Shown piece by piece: positions 6,378-7,214 of a stretch of DNA of 7,214 nucleotides. Position 1 is the first letter of the stretch. Each line of letters begins with the position of its first letter. A program made the position numbers and the translations under genes. A model generated the notes under the pieces. The model did no database searches. It had not been told where the DNA came from and saw nothing but the letters and a program-made list of their open reading frames with translations. Source of the DNA: Bacillota bacterium (lineage in GTDB: Bacteria > Bacillota > Bacilli > Bacillales > Cytobacillaceae). Where the stretch lies: contig JAEWDX010000086.1 of assembly GCA_023389895.1 (NCBI GenBank), positions 1 to 7,214 on the forward strand, written 5' to 3'.

Positions 6378-6658
6378 GTATGAGTGTTGAAGAAAAATTA
6401 GGCGTAAATAAATTCTTTGTTGATGAAGCGAATGCTCATATCGAGATAGATGCTGCTTATCCAGATCTAAAAGAAAAAATGAAGCTTGTCAACGCTTGCC
6501 CAGCAGGTCTGTACAAGTTGAATGAAAATGAAACTTTGTCTTTTGATTATGCAGGCTGTCTCGAATGTGGAACATGTAGAATTTTGTGTTTAGGTACGGT
6601 CATCAAAAAATGGGAATACCCAGAAGGTACAATGGGCGTTGAATTCAGATACGGTTGA
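6374..6658 (+). CDS. fixX: Ferredoxin-like protein FixX
   Basis: FixX is the small iron-sulfur partner of FixC. Seen: 94 residues (E. coli FixX about 95), with KLGVNKFFVDE near the N-terminus, ACPAGLYK (41-48), GCLECGTCRILC (61-72) and the ending GVEFRYG typical of the family. The cysteines Cys62, Cys65, Cys68 and Cys72 form C-x2-C-x2-C-x3-C, with Cys42 of CPAG as a further candidate ligand, so a 4Fe-4S cluster is likely. AAGGGGG (6357-6363) inside the end of fixC lies 10 nt before ATG 6374. A second ATG at 6380 is further away and less likely. The 4-bp overlap with fixC supports coupled synthesis of the two partners. A 47-bp gap follows before caiC. Confidence 0.95.
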   Translation: MSMSVEEKLGVNKFFVDEANAHIEIDAAYPDLKEKMKLVNACPAGLYKLNENETLSFDYAGCLECGTCRILCLGTVIKKWEYPEGTMGVEFRYG

Positions 6659-6705
6659 TGTGGAAGATAAATCAATTTATTTACTAAGTTAAGAAGGTGG
6701 AAAAA

Positions 6706-7214
6706 ATGGCAGATATAGTGGGGAACAAGACTTTGCGGGATCTATGGGAAGAACTTGCACAAAACGATAGCGGAAAAAAAGTCTTGATCTTTCATGACTG
6801 CAACGGCAGGAAAAGTGAATTTACTTATCGACAATTTAATGAAGAAATTAATAAGGCTGCAAATTTCTTCATTGATTTAGGAATAAAAAAGGAAGATAAG
6901 GTAGCGATTCAACTTTATAACTGCCCTGAATTTTTAATGTGTTGGTTTGGACTCGCAAAGATCGGCGCAATAATGGTTCCTTTGAATACAAAATATTCCA
7001 AAGAGGAATGTAAAGATATCATTGAGCGCTGCGATATTGCTACTGTAGTGATTGAGGAAGAGTTTTTACCATTCTTTGATAAAAGTAATTCGAATAACCG
7101 CATTCGTAATATTTTGCTAGCAAGAAGTGAAAATTATATTCCGGGAACAATCAATTTTACAGAAAATCAGAAAAAACAGCCAACGGAATTAAAGGAGATT
7201 AGAGCTTTAAGCAG
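6706..7214 (+). CDS. caiC: Crotonobetaine/carnitine-CoA ligase, N-terminal part (3' end outside window)
   Basis: CaiC activates carnitine, crotonobetaine or gamma-butyrobetaine with ATP and CoA and primes the CaiB cycle. Seen: 169 codons are open to the window edge with no stop. The frame gives the N-terminal domain of an AMP-forming acyl-CoA synthetase: LRDLWEEL (10-17), FTYRQFNEEINKAANFF (39-55), LGIKKEDKVAIQLYNCPEF (58-76) and WFGLAKIGAIMVPLN (80-94). This last stretch is close to identical with E. coli CaiC. The ATP-binding TSGTT motif and the catalytic C-terminal domain lie beyond the window, so an intact gene cannot be proven. AAGGTGG (6694-6700) sits 5 nt before ATG 6706. Later residues (about 120-160) are more variable, as in the family. 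A generic fatty-acid ligase is the alternative, but the context and the WFGLAKIGAIMVPLN stretch favour CaiC. Confidence 0.9.
   Translation, partial: MADIVGNKTLRDLWEELAQNDSGKKVLIFHDCNGRKSEFTYRQFNEEINKAANFFIDLGIKKEDKVAIQLYNCPEFLMCWFGLAKIGAIMVPLNTKYSKEECKDIIERCDIATVVIEEEFLPFFDKSNSNNRIRNILLARSENYIPGTINFTENQKKQPTELKEIRALS

Noticed and set aside
6667..6680. ATAAAT-CA-ATTTAT palindrome between fixX and caiC
   Set aside because: It is all A/T except one base, with a 2-nt loop and no T-run; likely chance in an AT-rich gap.
6915..7103. 62-codon minus-strand frame inside caiC
   Set aside because: It is antisense to the conserved CaiC N-terminal domain and has no recognisable product.

Overview
The window carries a carnitine (crotonobetaine) reduction gene cluster, all on the + strand. 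In order: the 3' end of a CaiT-type betaine/carnitine exchanger, a 392-bp gene-free stretch, caiA (crotonobetainyl-CoA reductase), caiB (CoA-transferase), fixA, fixB, fixC, fixX (electron-transfer flavoprotein pair, flavoprotein oxidoreductase and ferredoxin-like protein), and the 5' part of caiC (betaine/carnitine-CoA ligase), cut off by the window end. Every protein could be aligned by eye, from memory, along its length with its Escherichia coli Cai or Fix counterpart, with near-identical lengths, so the functional calls are strong.

Organism: the DNA is AT-rich, the ribosome-binding sites are strong AGGAGG/AGAGGTGA types at 5-10 nt spacing, and codon use is low-GC. Together these point to a Firmicute, most likely in the order Bacillales (Bacillaceae or Planococcaceae). 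This is inference; no species marker lies in the window.

Layout: 1-348 is the caiT tail. 349-740 is non-coding and holds a perfect TGTGA-N6-TCACA dyad (424-439), the recognition pattern of Fnr/Crp-family regulators, followed by a roughly 300-nt stretch with inverted repeats and a doubtful 34-codon reading frame. 741-3149 holds caiA and caiB. 3150-3245 is a gap with a 10-bp perfect hairpin. 3246-4985 holds fixA and fixB. 4986-5090 is a gap with a 15-bp hairpin followed at once by a 7-bp one. 5091-6658 holds fixC and fixX, which overlap by 4 bp. 6706 to the end is the start of caiC.

How it works together: CaiT exchanges external carnitine or crotonobetaine for internal gamma-butyrobetaine. CaiC and CaiB load and move CoA between the betaines. 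CaiA reduces crotonobetainyl-CoA. FixABCX is the likely electron route to CaiA. In E. coli the cai and fix genes form two divergent operons; here fixABCX sits inside the cai gene order between caiB and caiC, a physical argument for that partnership. No gene is unrecognised. The less familiar material is in the gaps: the Fnr-like site, the leader and the intercistronic hairpins.
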